This document shows, piece after piece, positions 1-8,900 of a stretch of DNA of 64,000 nucleotides. The DNA is from CAKVLS01 sp045638465 (GTDB lineage Bacteria > Bacillota > Clostridia > Christensenellales > UBA1242). Position 1 is the first letter of the stretch. Every line of letters starts with the position of its first letter. The stretch lies in contig JAZUBK010000043.1 of assembly GCA_045638465.1 (NCBI GenBank), positions 1-64,000 of the forward strand. The letters are read 5' to 3'. A program made the translations under genes and the position numbers. The notes below the pieces were generated by a model. It did no database searches, had not been told where the DNA came from, and saw only the letters and a program-made list of their open reading frames with translations.

Positions 1-14
1 ATTTTTAGTTTTGG

Positions 15-20
15 TATAAT
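15..20 (+). promoter_or_regulatory. Extended -10 promoter element (leaderless start)
   Basis: TGG followed by TATAAT forms an extended -10 element. Its last base lies only 6 nt before the ATG at 27, so transcription should start at or next to the A of the start codon. Any -35 element would lie before the window edge. Confidence 0.6.
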
Positions 21-26
21 AAGACT

Positions 27-470
27 ATGGATTACGAATTAGAAATATTAAATTTAAAAAAGAGAATAGAAGAATTAGAAAAGGCAATCTTTGACAAAAA
101 GCCAGAGAAAATCACCACCCCTACTGACAGCAATAGAGACAAAACTAAGTATATGTTTGAGGGAAAAGTATACCCAAAGAATAGGCTAGTTCTTGCTATC
201 GTCAAAAGATATGCCAAAGAAAATGAAGTAACCTTTGACTCACTAGGAAAGATTTTTGACAAATCTTTGCAAGGGTCTTTGGGCGTAATTGAACTATACA
301 AAAACGCAGCCAAAGTTAGCGACGGAGCAAAGAGATTCTTTATGAAAGACGACGATATTATAAGGCTAAAAGACGAAGATGTTGTTGTTTGCACCCAATG
401 GGGAATTTTTAACATTGTTAAATTTGTAAAGAGAGCCCGAGCCCTAGGCTTTGATATCGAAACTATATAA
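27..470 (+). CDS. Small cytoplasmic protein of unknown function, probably leaderless
   Basis: 147 residues. The first 25 or so are a charged heptad-like coiled coil (ELEILNLKKRIEELEKA), followed by a short linker and a compact domain of about 95 residues ending in a conserved-looking segment (VVCTQWGIFNIVKFVKRA). I have the impression that this C-terminal block occurs as a stand-alone or appended domain in other bacteria, but I cannot name a family. There is no signal peptide or membrane segment. The start codon has no Shine-Dalgarno sequence and sits 6 nt after a TATAAT box. It ends in a bidirectional terminator shared with the convergent ADP-ribosyltransferase gene. No function is assigned. 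Confidence 0.75.
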   Translation: MDYELEILNLKKRIEELEKAIFDKKPEKITTPTDSNRDKTKYMFEGKVYPKNRLVLAIVKRYAKENEVTFDSLGKIFDKSLQGSLGVIELYKNAAKVSDGAKRFFMKDDDIIRLKDEDVVVCTQWGIFNIVKFVKRARALGFDIETI

Positions 471-505
471 CCAATTTTATAACAAAAACAACACCTAAAT
501 AATAA

Positions 506-545
506 ACTAAAAAAAACTAGCAAAGTATTGCTAGTTTTTTTGGTT
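506..545. repeat. Terminator direct repeat, copy A
   Basis: 40 bp that recur at 1408-1446 in the same orientation with only an A-run length change and loop substitutions (about 90% identity by eye). The two copies bracket the DarT-like gene. Each copy contains a complete terminator hairpin with stem ACTAGCAA/TTGCTAGT and runs on into TTGGTT. Confidence 0.75.
514..541. terminator. Bidirectional intrinsic terminator
   Basis: Ten-base-pair stem (AAACTAGCAA / TTGCTAGTTT, loop AGTA) with A and T runs on both sides. It serves the plus-strand gene ending at 470 and the minus-strand gene ending at 544. Confidence 0.85.
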
Positions 546-1338
546 ATATCCACCTTGTTCTATAACCCAAATATTTTTCTCTATATTGAAAAAACTTCGG
601 ATTAACAATTGTTTTTTCGCTTTGGCCAAATTTTATTTCATCTTCTTTTGTTTCAAAAATAATTTGTTCTATGTATTGAGTTTCTATTTTTTCATTTATC
701 AAAATTTCTGCTTGTTCATTTGAGGGAAAAGACTGTGGCATAGGTGTTCTTAGGCCTTCATATAGTTGAAAAAATCCATCTAATCCAGTAATATAATTCC
801 CATATCTTGTTGCAGCATTGTACTTGCAACATTTTGCCAATTTATAGTTTAAAACATCAATATTAATTTTGAGCAAAGCATATTTTTTACCTAGTTTTTT
901 CTTAAAATTATTTAACAAAATGCCATTAGGATATTCTACTGAACATGATATAAAATTTCGTTGATTATCAAGCCTTTCTTCGTCATTACAATCATAAATA
1001 ATATTTAGTTCTTGTAATTGTTGTCTAGAAAGAATACCATATTTCATAATACTTAAAAGATTTTCTACGGAAGTAAAATGATAAAGGTGTTTAATATCTC
1101 TTTTTTTGCAAATATCTTCAAACCCAGGATGTACTATATATTTTATAACAAACTTGTTTCCATTAGAGAAGCAGACATCTCCCCTTTTCTTGCCTACAAT
1201 ACAATCGGCAAAAGGAGTGTTAATACTAACCTCTTTTTTTTCGAAATTTGATGGAGTGCTAACTATCGTGTATTCATCAACCTCGGTTTCCCCGTCCCAT
1301 ACAATTCCAAATTTATAACCAACTAAATAATTATTCAT
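544..1338 (-). CDS. DarT-like DNA ADP-ribosyltransferase with an N-terminal GreA-C-like domain
   Basis: 264 residues. Residues 83-232 match the DarT (former DUF4433) family, which uses NAD+ to ADP-ribosylate thymidine in single-stranded DNA: YHFTSVENLLSIMKYGI (H87), ISCSVEYPN, the NAA block at 174-176, and SNEQAEILI with E211 as the likely catalytic glutamate. Residues 20-68 resemble the C-terminal FKBP-like domain of GreA/GreB (EYTIVSTPSN, then SINTPFADCIVGKKRGDV), the part that docks on RNA polymerase; I do not know this fusion as a standard architecture. No DarG-like macrodomain antitoxin is adjacent. The ATG follows an AGAGG site and its own promoter. The gene lies between direct terminator repeats, which fits a mobile or exchangeable cassette. 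Family call is confident; the role (phage defence or DNA modification) is inference. Confidence 0.85.
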   Translation of the reverse strand: MNNYLVGYKFGIVWDGETEVDEYTIVSTPSNFEKKEVSINTPFADCIVGKKRGDVCFSNGNKFVIKYIVHPGFEDICKKRDIKHLYHFTSVENLLSIMKYGILSRQQLQELNIIYDCNDEERLDNQRNFISCSVEYPNGILLNNFKKKLGKKYALLKINIDVLNYKLAKCCKYNAATRYGNYITGLDGFFQLYEGLRTPMPQSFPSNEQAEILINEKIETQYIEQIIFETKEDEIKFGQSEKTIVNPKFFQYREKYLGYRTRWI

Positions 1339-1354
1339 ATCTACCTCTGTTTTT

Positions 1355-1382
1355 ATTATAACCTTTTACACTTTTTTATCAA
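1355..1382 (-). promoter_or_regulatory. Promoter of the DarT-like gene
   Basis: On the minus strand TTGATA (1377-1382), a 16-bp spacer and TATAAT (1355-1360), about 17 bp before the start codon. The gene is therefore its own transcription unit. Confidence 0.65.
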
Positions 1383-1407
1383 GGAAAAACGTAGATTTAC
1401 GTTCAAG

Positions 1408-1446
1408 ACTAAAAAAACTAGCAAGGATTTGCTAGTTTTTTTGGTT
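1408..1446. repeat. Terminator direct repeat, copy B
   Basis: 39-bp second copy of the repeat at 506-545. The hairpin stem and the T7-GGTT tail are conserved; the loop is GGAT instead of AGTA. Confidence 0.75.
1413..1442 (-). terminator. Intrinsic terminator of the FSA/GrpB unit
   Basis: Twelve-base-pair stem AAAAACTAGCAA / TTGCTAGTTTTT with loop GGAT, directly downstream of the aldolase stop at 1447. Confidence 0.8.
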
Positions 1447-2136
1447 TTATTCGCAGTCTAAGATATTCTTTGTTCCTTGTGATTCTTCCCAGTCGGCAGC
1501 AAAAGTTGTTACTGCATTGTCAATATAGTTTGTATAGTTTGCACAAACCATTTCTCTTAGAAGATCAGGTTGGATAGTCACCGCATCAGCTCCAGCGCCA
1601 AGAGCGTTAGTTACTTGGCCACCATGGTGGAAACTTGCCGCCAAAATCTTGGTGCTTTTGCCAAATCTGTCGATATTATTTCTAAAACATGCAACAGTTG
1701 ATTGGGCATCTGAACCACGGCTTTGGATACGGTTATAATACGGAGCAATATAATCAGCCCCAGCAGCAATAGCCACCAAACCTTGCATCTTAGTATAAAT
1801 AGCAGTTGCAGTTATTTTGAAACCTCTTGATTTTAGGTTCTTTATAGCTTTAAGCCCCTCTTCAGTTACAGGGATTTTTATAAATACATCTTTATCTATT
1901 CTGTCTACAATCTTTTCAGCCTCTTTGATCATTTCTTCGGCAGTTGTAGAAACTACTTGAATATGAAGCGATCTATCTTTGCCAATGATTTTACGCACTT
2001 GATTAAAGTGTGCAAAAAAATCAATTTTTCCCTCTTTTTTTATAATAGTTGGGTTGCTAGTAACCCCTACATATGGGTATATCTCAGCAAACTCTTTGAT
2101 TGTTTGTAAGTTTGCACTATCAAGCATTAGTTCCAT
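1447..2136 (-). CDS. fsa: Fructose-6-phosphate aldolase / FSA-type transaldolase
   Basis: 229 residues, close to the roughly 215-220 usual for the small transaldolase (MipB/TalC/FSA) subfamily, a TIM-barrel class I aldolase. Visible family signatures are LDSAN near the N-terminus (D6), TSNPT (26-30), the Schiff-base lysine K87 in IKIPVTEEGL, TAIYT, and APYYNRI. Members cleave or form fructose 6-phosphate, or act as transaldolases linking pentose phosphates to glycolysis; sequence alone does not separate these. An AGGAG site precedes the ATG, 12 bp after the GrpB-family gene, so the two are co-transcribed. A strong terminator follows at once. Confidence 0.92.
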   Translation of the reverse strand: MELMLDSANLQTIKEFAEIYPYVGVTSNPTIIKKEGKIDFFAHFNQVRKIIGKDRSLHIQVVSTTAEEMIKEAEKIVDRIDKDVFIKIPVTEEGLKAIKNLKSRGFKITATAIYTKMQGLVAIAAGADYIAPYYNRIQSRGSDAQSTVACFRNNIDRFGKSTKILAASFHHGGQVTNALGAGADAVTIQPDLLREMVCANYTNYIDNAVTTFAADWEESQGTKNILDCE

Positions 2137-2148
2137 ATTAATTTTCTC

Positions 2149-2667
2149 CTATTTTTTGCTTTCGTATTGTTTTGCTCTTTCGATTAGCTCTGATACATAT
2201 TTACTTTTTGTTGCTCTATACAATTTGCGATCGGTTATTCCTTGAGACAAAAGTTCTTTTTTGTGCTCAGAATATGCAGTAGCCTCTTCGGGTTTTGCAA
2301 GAAGATAATTTCTTAGTGTTAAAAACTCAGAATATCTCTCTGTCCCGATAATAACCAAGTGCAAGTGCACATCACCCTCACCAGTTTCACCTTGTCTTGA
2401 AGCAAAAAACTGGTAGATATCTGTGCGGCTATTGGTTGAGGCATAAAAGCCTTCGTTTATCAAAGCATCTTTATATCTTTCAAACTCAGCACTATCTTTT
2501 GCACCGATTAAAATATCAATAATGTTTTTTCCTACAATGTTTGGAATTGCCGTAGAACCTACGTGGTCTATAGGAACATTTTGTCCCAAAAGCTCAAATA
2601 GTCTTTTTTCTGCGGCATAGTATGATTTTTTGTTCAAGTCATAGTCTTGAACCCTAAGTTCTACCAT
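2149..2667 (-). CDS. GrpB/UPF0157 family nucleotidyltransferase-fold protein
   Basis: 172 residues from the chosen start. The family hallmark is present: DHVGSTAIPN followed by GKNIIDILIGA, the GS-x(n)-D-x-D-like core of GrpB proteins, then GDVHLHLVIIG and the conserved tail TDRKLYRATKSKYV. Biochemical function is unproven for the family. A longer open frame exists to 2718, but the ATG at 2667 follows a GAGAGG site that overlaps the stop of the DUF2188 gene, so I use the shorter start. It sits in a minus-strand operon with DUF2188 upstream and the aldolase downstream. Confidence 0.85.
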   Translation of the reverse strand: MVELRVQDYDLNKKSYYAAEKRLFELLGQNVPIDHVGSTAIPNIVGKNIIDILIGAKDSAEFERYKDALINEGFYASTNSRTDIYQFFASRQGETGEGDVHLHLVIIGTERYSEFLTLRNYLLAKPEEATAYSEHKKELLSQGITDRKLYRATKSKYVSELIERAKQYESKK

Positions 2668-2677
2668 TTTAAGCCTC

Positions 2678-2902
2678 TCATTTGCCTTTCTTGGCACTTT
2701 TTGTGCGGGTGGCAACATAATTATGCCCCACCCTTATCTGCCCGTTACGGCCGTGAATTTTAATATCTGTTTTTTGATTTTTGGCAACTTCTTTTGCAAT
2801 TTCTATTGCTTCTTTTTGGGTATCTACTACCCTATAGGCTTTGTCCGAATTGATACTCAAAACTTGCCAACCATTTTTATGGGGAGTGATATGTACTGAC
2901 AT
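2678..2902 (-). CDS. DUF2188 family protein
   Basis: 74 residues. The pattern SVHITPHKNGWQVLS, then a helix (TQKEAIEIAKEVAKN) and IKIHGRNGQIR, is the DUF2188 fold: small beta-sheet proteins that handle no known substrate. The basic C-terminus (RTKSAKKGK) is consistent with nucleic-acid contact, but this is inference. A strong AGGAGG site lies 6 nt before the ATG. Only 33 bp separate it from the giant gene upstream and I see no terminator there, so read-through from the giant gene is possible. Confidence 0.85.
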   Translation of the reverse strand: MSVHITPHKNGWQVLSINSDKAYRVVDTQKEAIEIAKEVAKNQKTDIKIHGRNGQIRVGHNYVATRTKSAKKGK

Positions 2903-2935
2903 AATTTTTCCTCCTTAGAAAAGATTTGTTATAAC

Positions 2936-5900
2936 TTAGGATGGGTTTGTTGTTTGAAGTGTTGCAACAACATATAGGTCAATATTTTGATTTGGCATAT
3001 TGAACGTAAATGTATCAATAGTATTGGTACTTTGAAGTTCTAGTACATCGACTCTTTCTTGTGTTTCTTCTGTTATATAATAAGCACTAACATAATATTG
3101 ACCTATACCTCCTAGACCGACATTATACCCGCTTATTGTTACTACAACCTCGCTCCCAGCCTCGGAAGAAGTTGGAGCACTATAAGAAACGTTTTCATAA
3201 ATTTTTGTAATCGTATAACTCAATTCTACAAGTTCAGCAGTTATAACAATGTTATAGTTTGGCATTTCTAATGAAGCCATTTGTTGATTTCCTGCGCTAA
3301 CAACCTCAACCTCGATAGGGGTTGCAGAAGAATTGTTTGCTGGTATATATGAGATTTTTAGCCTTTTACCTTCTGGTATTTCTACCGCAACAGGAATTAC
3401 AACATATACATTTTTTCCAGCCTCTTCTTCGGCAGGTGCAAGATACATATTAACACCTTCAATTAAATTATTCAAAGTTGCCCTATATTTTATTACTATT
3501 GCTCTAAACTCTACATATACAGTAAGATTGGTTGCTGGCATTGCAAAGCCGTCATAAGTTAACTCCACTTCTTCGGTTGAACCCTCTGCAATATAGTATC
3601 TCCTTGCCACTTCGTACCCAGATTGTGGAGTGATAGTTAGGTTAACAATTTGACTGGTGATTGCTTTTGTGTTTGATGCGCTAAAAGTTCCTTTACTAGT
3701 GTCAGTTGGGGCACAGGTAATAGTATACTGAATAAGTGAAACAGAATATGTTGCAGTATAAACTTGGTCTTGAGTTGCACGAGTAACAGTTGGGTCCCAC
3801 GTGTCAAAAGTATATAGCACTCCTGGGACATCTTGTTTTGTAGGAGTTGGGCCATTATAAGTAGGCATTGCGTTTTCAGGCACATTAAGGTCTGTTTCTA
3901 GAATTTCGCCATTGTCATTTTTCCATGTGATTGTAAAATTCGCAGTCTCAATAGGTGGTTCTTCATCCTCTTCTGAGCTAAATACTGCATAAACAGTAAT
4001 ATTATTATTTGGCATTTCAAAGAAGCCAACGAATTCTACTTCTGCAGTTGTACCTTGTATTATGTAATATGTTCTTGCAAGAGTATAACCTACAAAAGGA
4101 GTTGCAATTATTGCAACATTTTCGCCATTAATTGCTACTGATTCACACTCGATAGTTCCAAAACTTGTTGGATTAACTGTTATGTTGTGGATATCACTTG
4201 CAGCGGCAAATTTTATATAAACATTTACAGGTTCTGCAGGCATTGTAAATGAGAACTCGTGTTGAGAGAACATTACGCCGTCATAAACAAGTTCGCCTCT
4301 TGTACCAGATATTGTGCCAATATAATAAGCTGCAACTAGTTGGTGAGTTGAATTATCTTTGTGTAAAGCAATACCAACTATTTCTCCAGCATAAGCTTCT
4401 GTTTCTTCACCATCTATTAGGTCACAATTTACCGCATTAATTCTAGCACAATAAAGGTATTCTATAAATAAAGTAATGTTATCATTTGGCATTACAAATT
4501 CGATAGTTGATTGTTCAAATTCATTGTAATATATGTATTCCGTTCTATCAGAAGTTTCTTCTATATAGTGAAGAGAAACGCCACATGCACTAGTTGGTAT
4601 AGATAAATTTACAGCTACCATCTCATTGTATCTTGCAGATGTTTGGCATGAGTAATCACCATTTGAAGGGGTAACTTTGGTAATTGTAAAGCCTTCAGTC
4701 TCTACAAATTCGACATAAACAGTAATATTTTTTGCAGGCATTGTAAATGAATTTGTAAAGTTAACTCTTTGGGTAGAGCCTTCTTCGATATAATATCTTG
4801 CAGAAATTATATAATTTTCATTTGCTGCAAATGTTACATTTACCACCTCGTTATAAGTGGCGGTATTTTTAATAGAAATAGTACCATTTGCTATATTTTT
4901 TGTAATTGTGTAGTTAATTTTTACAAAAACAGGTGTTAATAGCACACTAACAGCAGAAAATTGATCTTGAGGCATTACAAAAGTATTATTTGTAAGATTT
5001 ACTGCTATATTAGATCCGTCTATTGTATTTTTTGCTGTTAAGCTTTGCAATTCGTAACCTACATTTGGCCTAACTTCAAAAGAAACAACATCATCAACTT
5101 CGGCTCTTGTTGGACAAACAACACTTCCGCCAGTTGCGTTAGCTACACTTATTGGATAGTATAAAAGTTCTTCAAAGCCAATATAAATCACTATATCAGT
5201 TGCCGGCATTGTAAATGATAGGTCGACATCTGTCACTGTGGTGTCATCACAATATATTTCCTCGCCTTGCAAATTTTCGAAATAAGCATATGCCAATCCA
5301 AAATCTTCTTCTGGAGTTATTGTAACTACAACAGTGTCACCCTCACGTGCTTGAGACACGCAAGTTGCACTACCATTAGTCATTTCGGCAATTGTTATGT
5401 TATATTCAGTTGCTACGGCAGAGTATCCAATATTTATAGTAGTTGGAGCTGTTGGCATTATGAAAGAATATTCTACTTTTGTATCGGTTATACGATTTCC
5501 AGTCAACCAATTTTGGCTTCCATCTGTTGGGTTAGTATATATAGCTACAATCTCTATTTGTTCTGCATCAAACAAATCTATTGTAAATGTAACATTTGTT
5601 CCTGCTCTTTGGCTAATAACAAAACTTTCTGTTGCACAACCATTAACAGCAACTGTCACTTGTGGGAAAAACTCCGCAGCAATAGTTACATTTCCGCCTG
5701 GCATTATAAATGAATTTGTGGCAGGAATTGGGGTTGAAACTCCACCAGAAATATAGTGTGCACTTCCTAACACATAGCCACTATTTGGCGCAAATGCAAC
5801 ATTTACAGTTTCGCCTTGTCTTGCAGATGTTGGGCATGTGATTGTACCATATCTTGTAGGGCCTTTTGTAATTGTATATGTTGGGTTGATCTCAACAAAT

Positions 5901-8900
5901 GTTACAAGAATCTCAACAGGGGCATTTGGCATTACAAAGCTCATGCTATCTAGATCAAATTCAACAGATGTACCATCTGACATGTTTGAAACATAGACAT
6001 TTAAAACACGATATCCGCTTGAAGGTGTTGCAGTCACTTGAACAACCGCTCCAGCTTGTGCTGTGGCAGGACATGATACTGTGCCGTTTTGGGTAGGAAA
6101 TACGCTTATTTCATAATCTTCTACACGCTCTGTGTACAAGATTATGATATAAATTGACATATCCGGCATGATAAATGTATATCTTACTTCAGTTGCACTT
6201 AAACGAGTTCCTGTTAGATTTACTGGCATACCAATTTCATCTTCGTAATATGCAAAATTTTCTTCATACGCTGCAGAAATTGGGTTTATTATAAACGAAA
6301 CTTCTGTTCCTGGTTTTCCACTAAAAGTATATGAACTTGGATTGCAACCATCTGCATCTACAAATATTAATGGATGAAATTCTGCATAAACAGTTATATT
6401 GCCGTCTGGCATTACAAAAGAACCTGTAAATTCTACTTGTGTTGTTGTTCCTGCTTTTACATAATAGGTTTTATGTAGAGTATATACGTTTGATGTACTT
6501 GTTGTTACTGTTACAGTGTCTCCTTCTCGCGCTTGAGAAGCACAGTTAATTGTTCCATTTTCTGCTTGTTGTACAGTAATTGAATATTGTGTTCTTGGCA
6601 ATTCAAATTCAGCATAGATAGTAATGTTTTCATTAGGCATTGAAAATTGTAGGCTTGTAATATCTTGTCTTTGGCCTGATGTTTCGCCTATATAATACAG
6701 GCTTGTAAGGTTGTATCCTTCGTCAGCAAAAACATCTACACTTGCATAAAGTCTATATCCAGCACTTCTTATGCAATTAATAAATCCACCGCTTGTTGAA
6801 TTAGTAGTTATGTTATGCATAGTGGCGTTTTCTGGACCTATTAAGACATAAATTATGATATCTTCATCAGGCATATTGAAAGAAGCATACATTATTACTT
6901 TTGGATCATAACCTGCATAAGAAGATGTAAAGTTAATATTTATTTCTTCTTTAGACTCTGTTGTAAAATAATAAGCATCTCTTAGGGCATAATCCATGCC
7001 TGACACCATTTCAAGAGTTAAAGTGATTTCTTCTCCGTAACTAGCCTTATTTGCAGAAGCGTTTAGGGTTGCATCTCCCGCTAAAATAATTTTAATATCA
7101 TGTTCTTCGGCTGGTTCTACAGGAATTGGTACAAAATAAGCATCAATAATTACTGGGCCATTAGGCATAATAAATGAATCGGTAATTGGAATTTCTGTAG
7201 AAGAAAGCCCTTCAACAGTATACCACGCACTTTCTAGCACATATCCACTAGCTGGTGTAAATGTTACAGTAACTGTGCTACCTACTTGAGCAGAAGATAC
7301 CACGCTCACAGTTCCATTTCTTATTGGAGCTTTTGAAATTGAATATATTGCCACTTCAAAATCTACGTAAACATAAACGGTTGCATTTGGCATAGTAAAG
7401 CTGCCGTTAAATTCAATCTCTTCGTCACCATTTCCTACAACATAATACATTCTTGACACTCTATAACCAGAATCTGGAGTTGCAGTTACGGTTACAAGAG
7501 TGGTTGGTCTAGCTGATGATACAACTTCAAAAGATCCGTTTGGTGATGGACATTTAACAATTTGAGATTGTCTTTTTTCGGAGAATATCGCATAGAAAGA
7601 TGTATGTTCTCTAAAATTTCCATTATATGCAAATGCAGTACTTACAATTTCGCCATCAATCTCAAGCGCCCAACCTTCAAATTGTGCCCACTCGTAAGGT
7701 ATCGCTTGTAAGCTACAGGTCCATTGGCTAGGAGTTACAGATTCAATATCAATCCAGCCCAATGATGTGTTGCTTGATATTGCTTCGAAATTATAAGGTA
7801 TATCCTCCTCATCTTCTGTTGAGACTGTTTCTACATATATTGTTACTTCGCCTTGAGGCATTGTGAAATAATCAATAAAACCTATCTTCATGTTTATGTT
7901 GTTATTGATTACATAGTATGTTCTGGTCACTCTGTATCCACTTGCAGGTGTAACCTCAACAGGAACAGATGTTTCAGGGTAAGCAGAAGACAATGTGTTA
8001 ACGGTTGCGTTTGACGCATTAGTCCTTATGGCAAGTCTCTGAGCTACTACATTAATATAAATCTGCACAGGTTCAGCTGGCATTACAAATGTAAGTCTTA
8101 CTACACCAGGTTCTATTTCTTCTATATTGGTTATGTTTACAGGGTCGCCAGAATACATGCCTGTATAGTAGGCTGTTGTAATAGTATAATTAATATAGTC
8201 AGGCATTACTAAAATTGATACTATATCGCCTGCAATAGCATAGTTGTCCATCTCAATAGTATATCCAGATGGTGTTCCTGCTAGGGATGTTTTATGGCCA
8301 AAGTTAATAATAAGCCTAACATTTTGGCTAGGCATTATAAATGTTGGGTTTAATGTATCACCACTTAGTGAATTTACTTCATTGTTAAACACGCTAACTT
8401 TTTCATATGGGTCGATTTCCTGATTATAATATATTTCTATCCAGTTTATACTTAATCCAAAAGTCAAACCAATAGAAACGGTTTCGCCTGGTTCTGCACT
8501 TTCTACACAGTCAACAGATCCCACACCGTTGATATTCTTAGTAATATTATAGGTTGTAACAACTTCTTCGAATACTACATAAACAGTTACGTTATTACAT
8601 GGCATTGAAAAGTGGCCGCTAAAATCAACTTCAGTAGTTGTTCCCTCAGCAATATAATACATTCTTGATACAGCGTATCCTGAATTTGGTGTTGCGTTTA
8701 CTGCTATCACTGAAGCACTAACAGCCGAATTAACTACTTCAAAAGTGCCACCCACTGTTTGCGCTTTTGTGATTGAATATCGTATTGCTTCAGTTTCTAC
8801 GTAAATAGTAATATTTGCGCTTGGCATAATGAAACTGCCACTAAAGGTTACTTGAGATAAAGAACCTTCTGCTACATAGTACATGTTTGATATTCTATGT

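Noticed and set aside
32..553. 173-residue minus-strand frame opposite the first gene
   Set aside because: Shadow of the plus-strand gene and its terminator; its hydrophobic translation is that of reversed A-rich codons, and it would run through the 514-541 terminator.
506..1446. CRISPR-like repeat pair
   Set aside because: Only two copies, separated by a whole gene, and each is a working transcription terminator.
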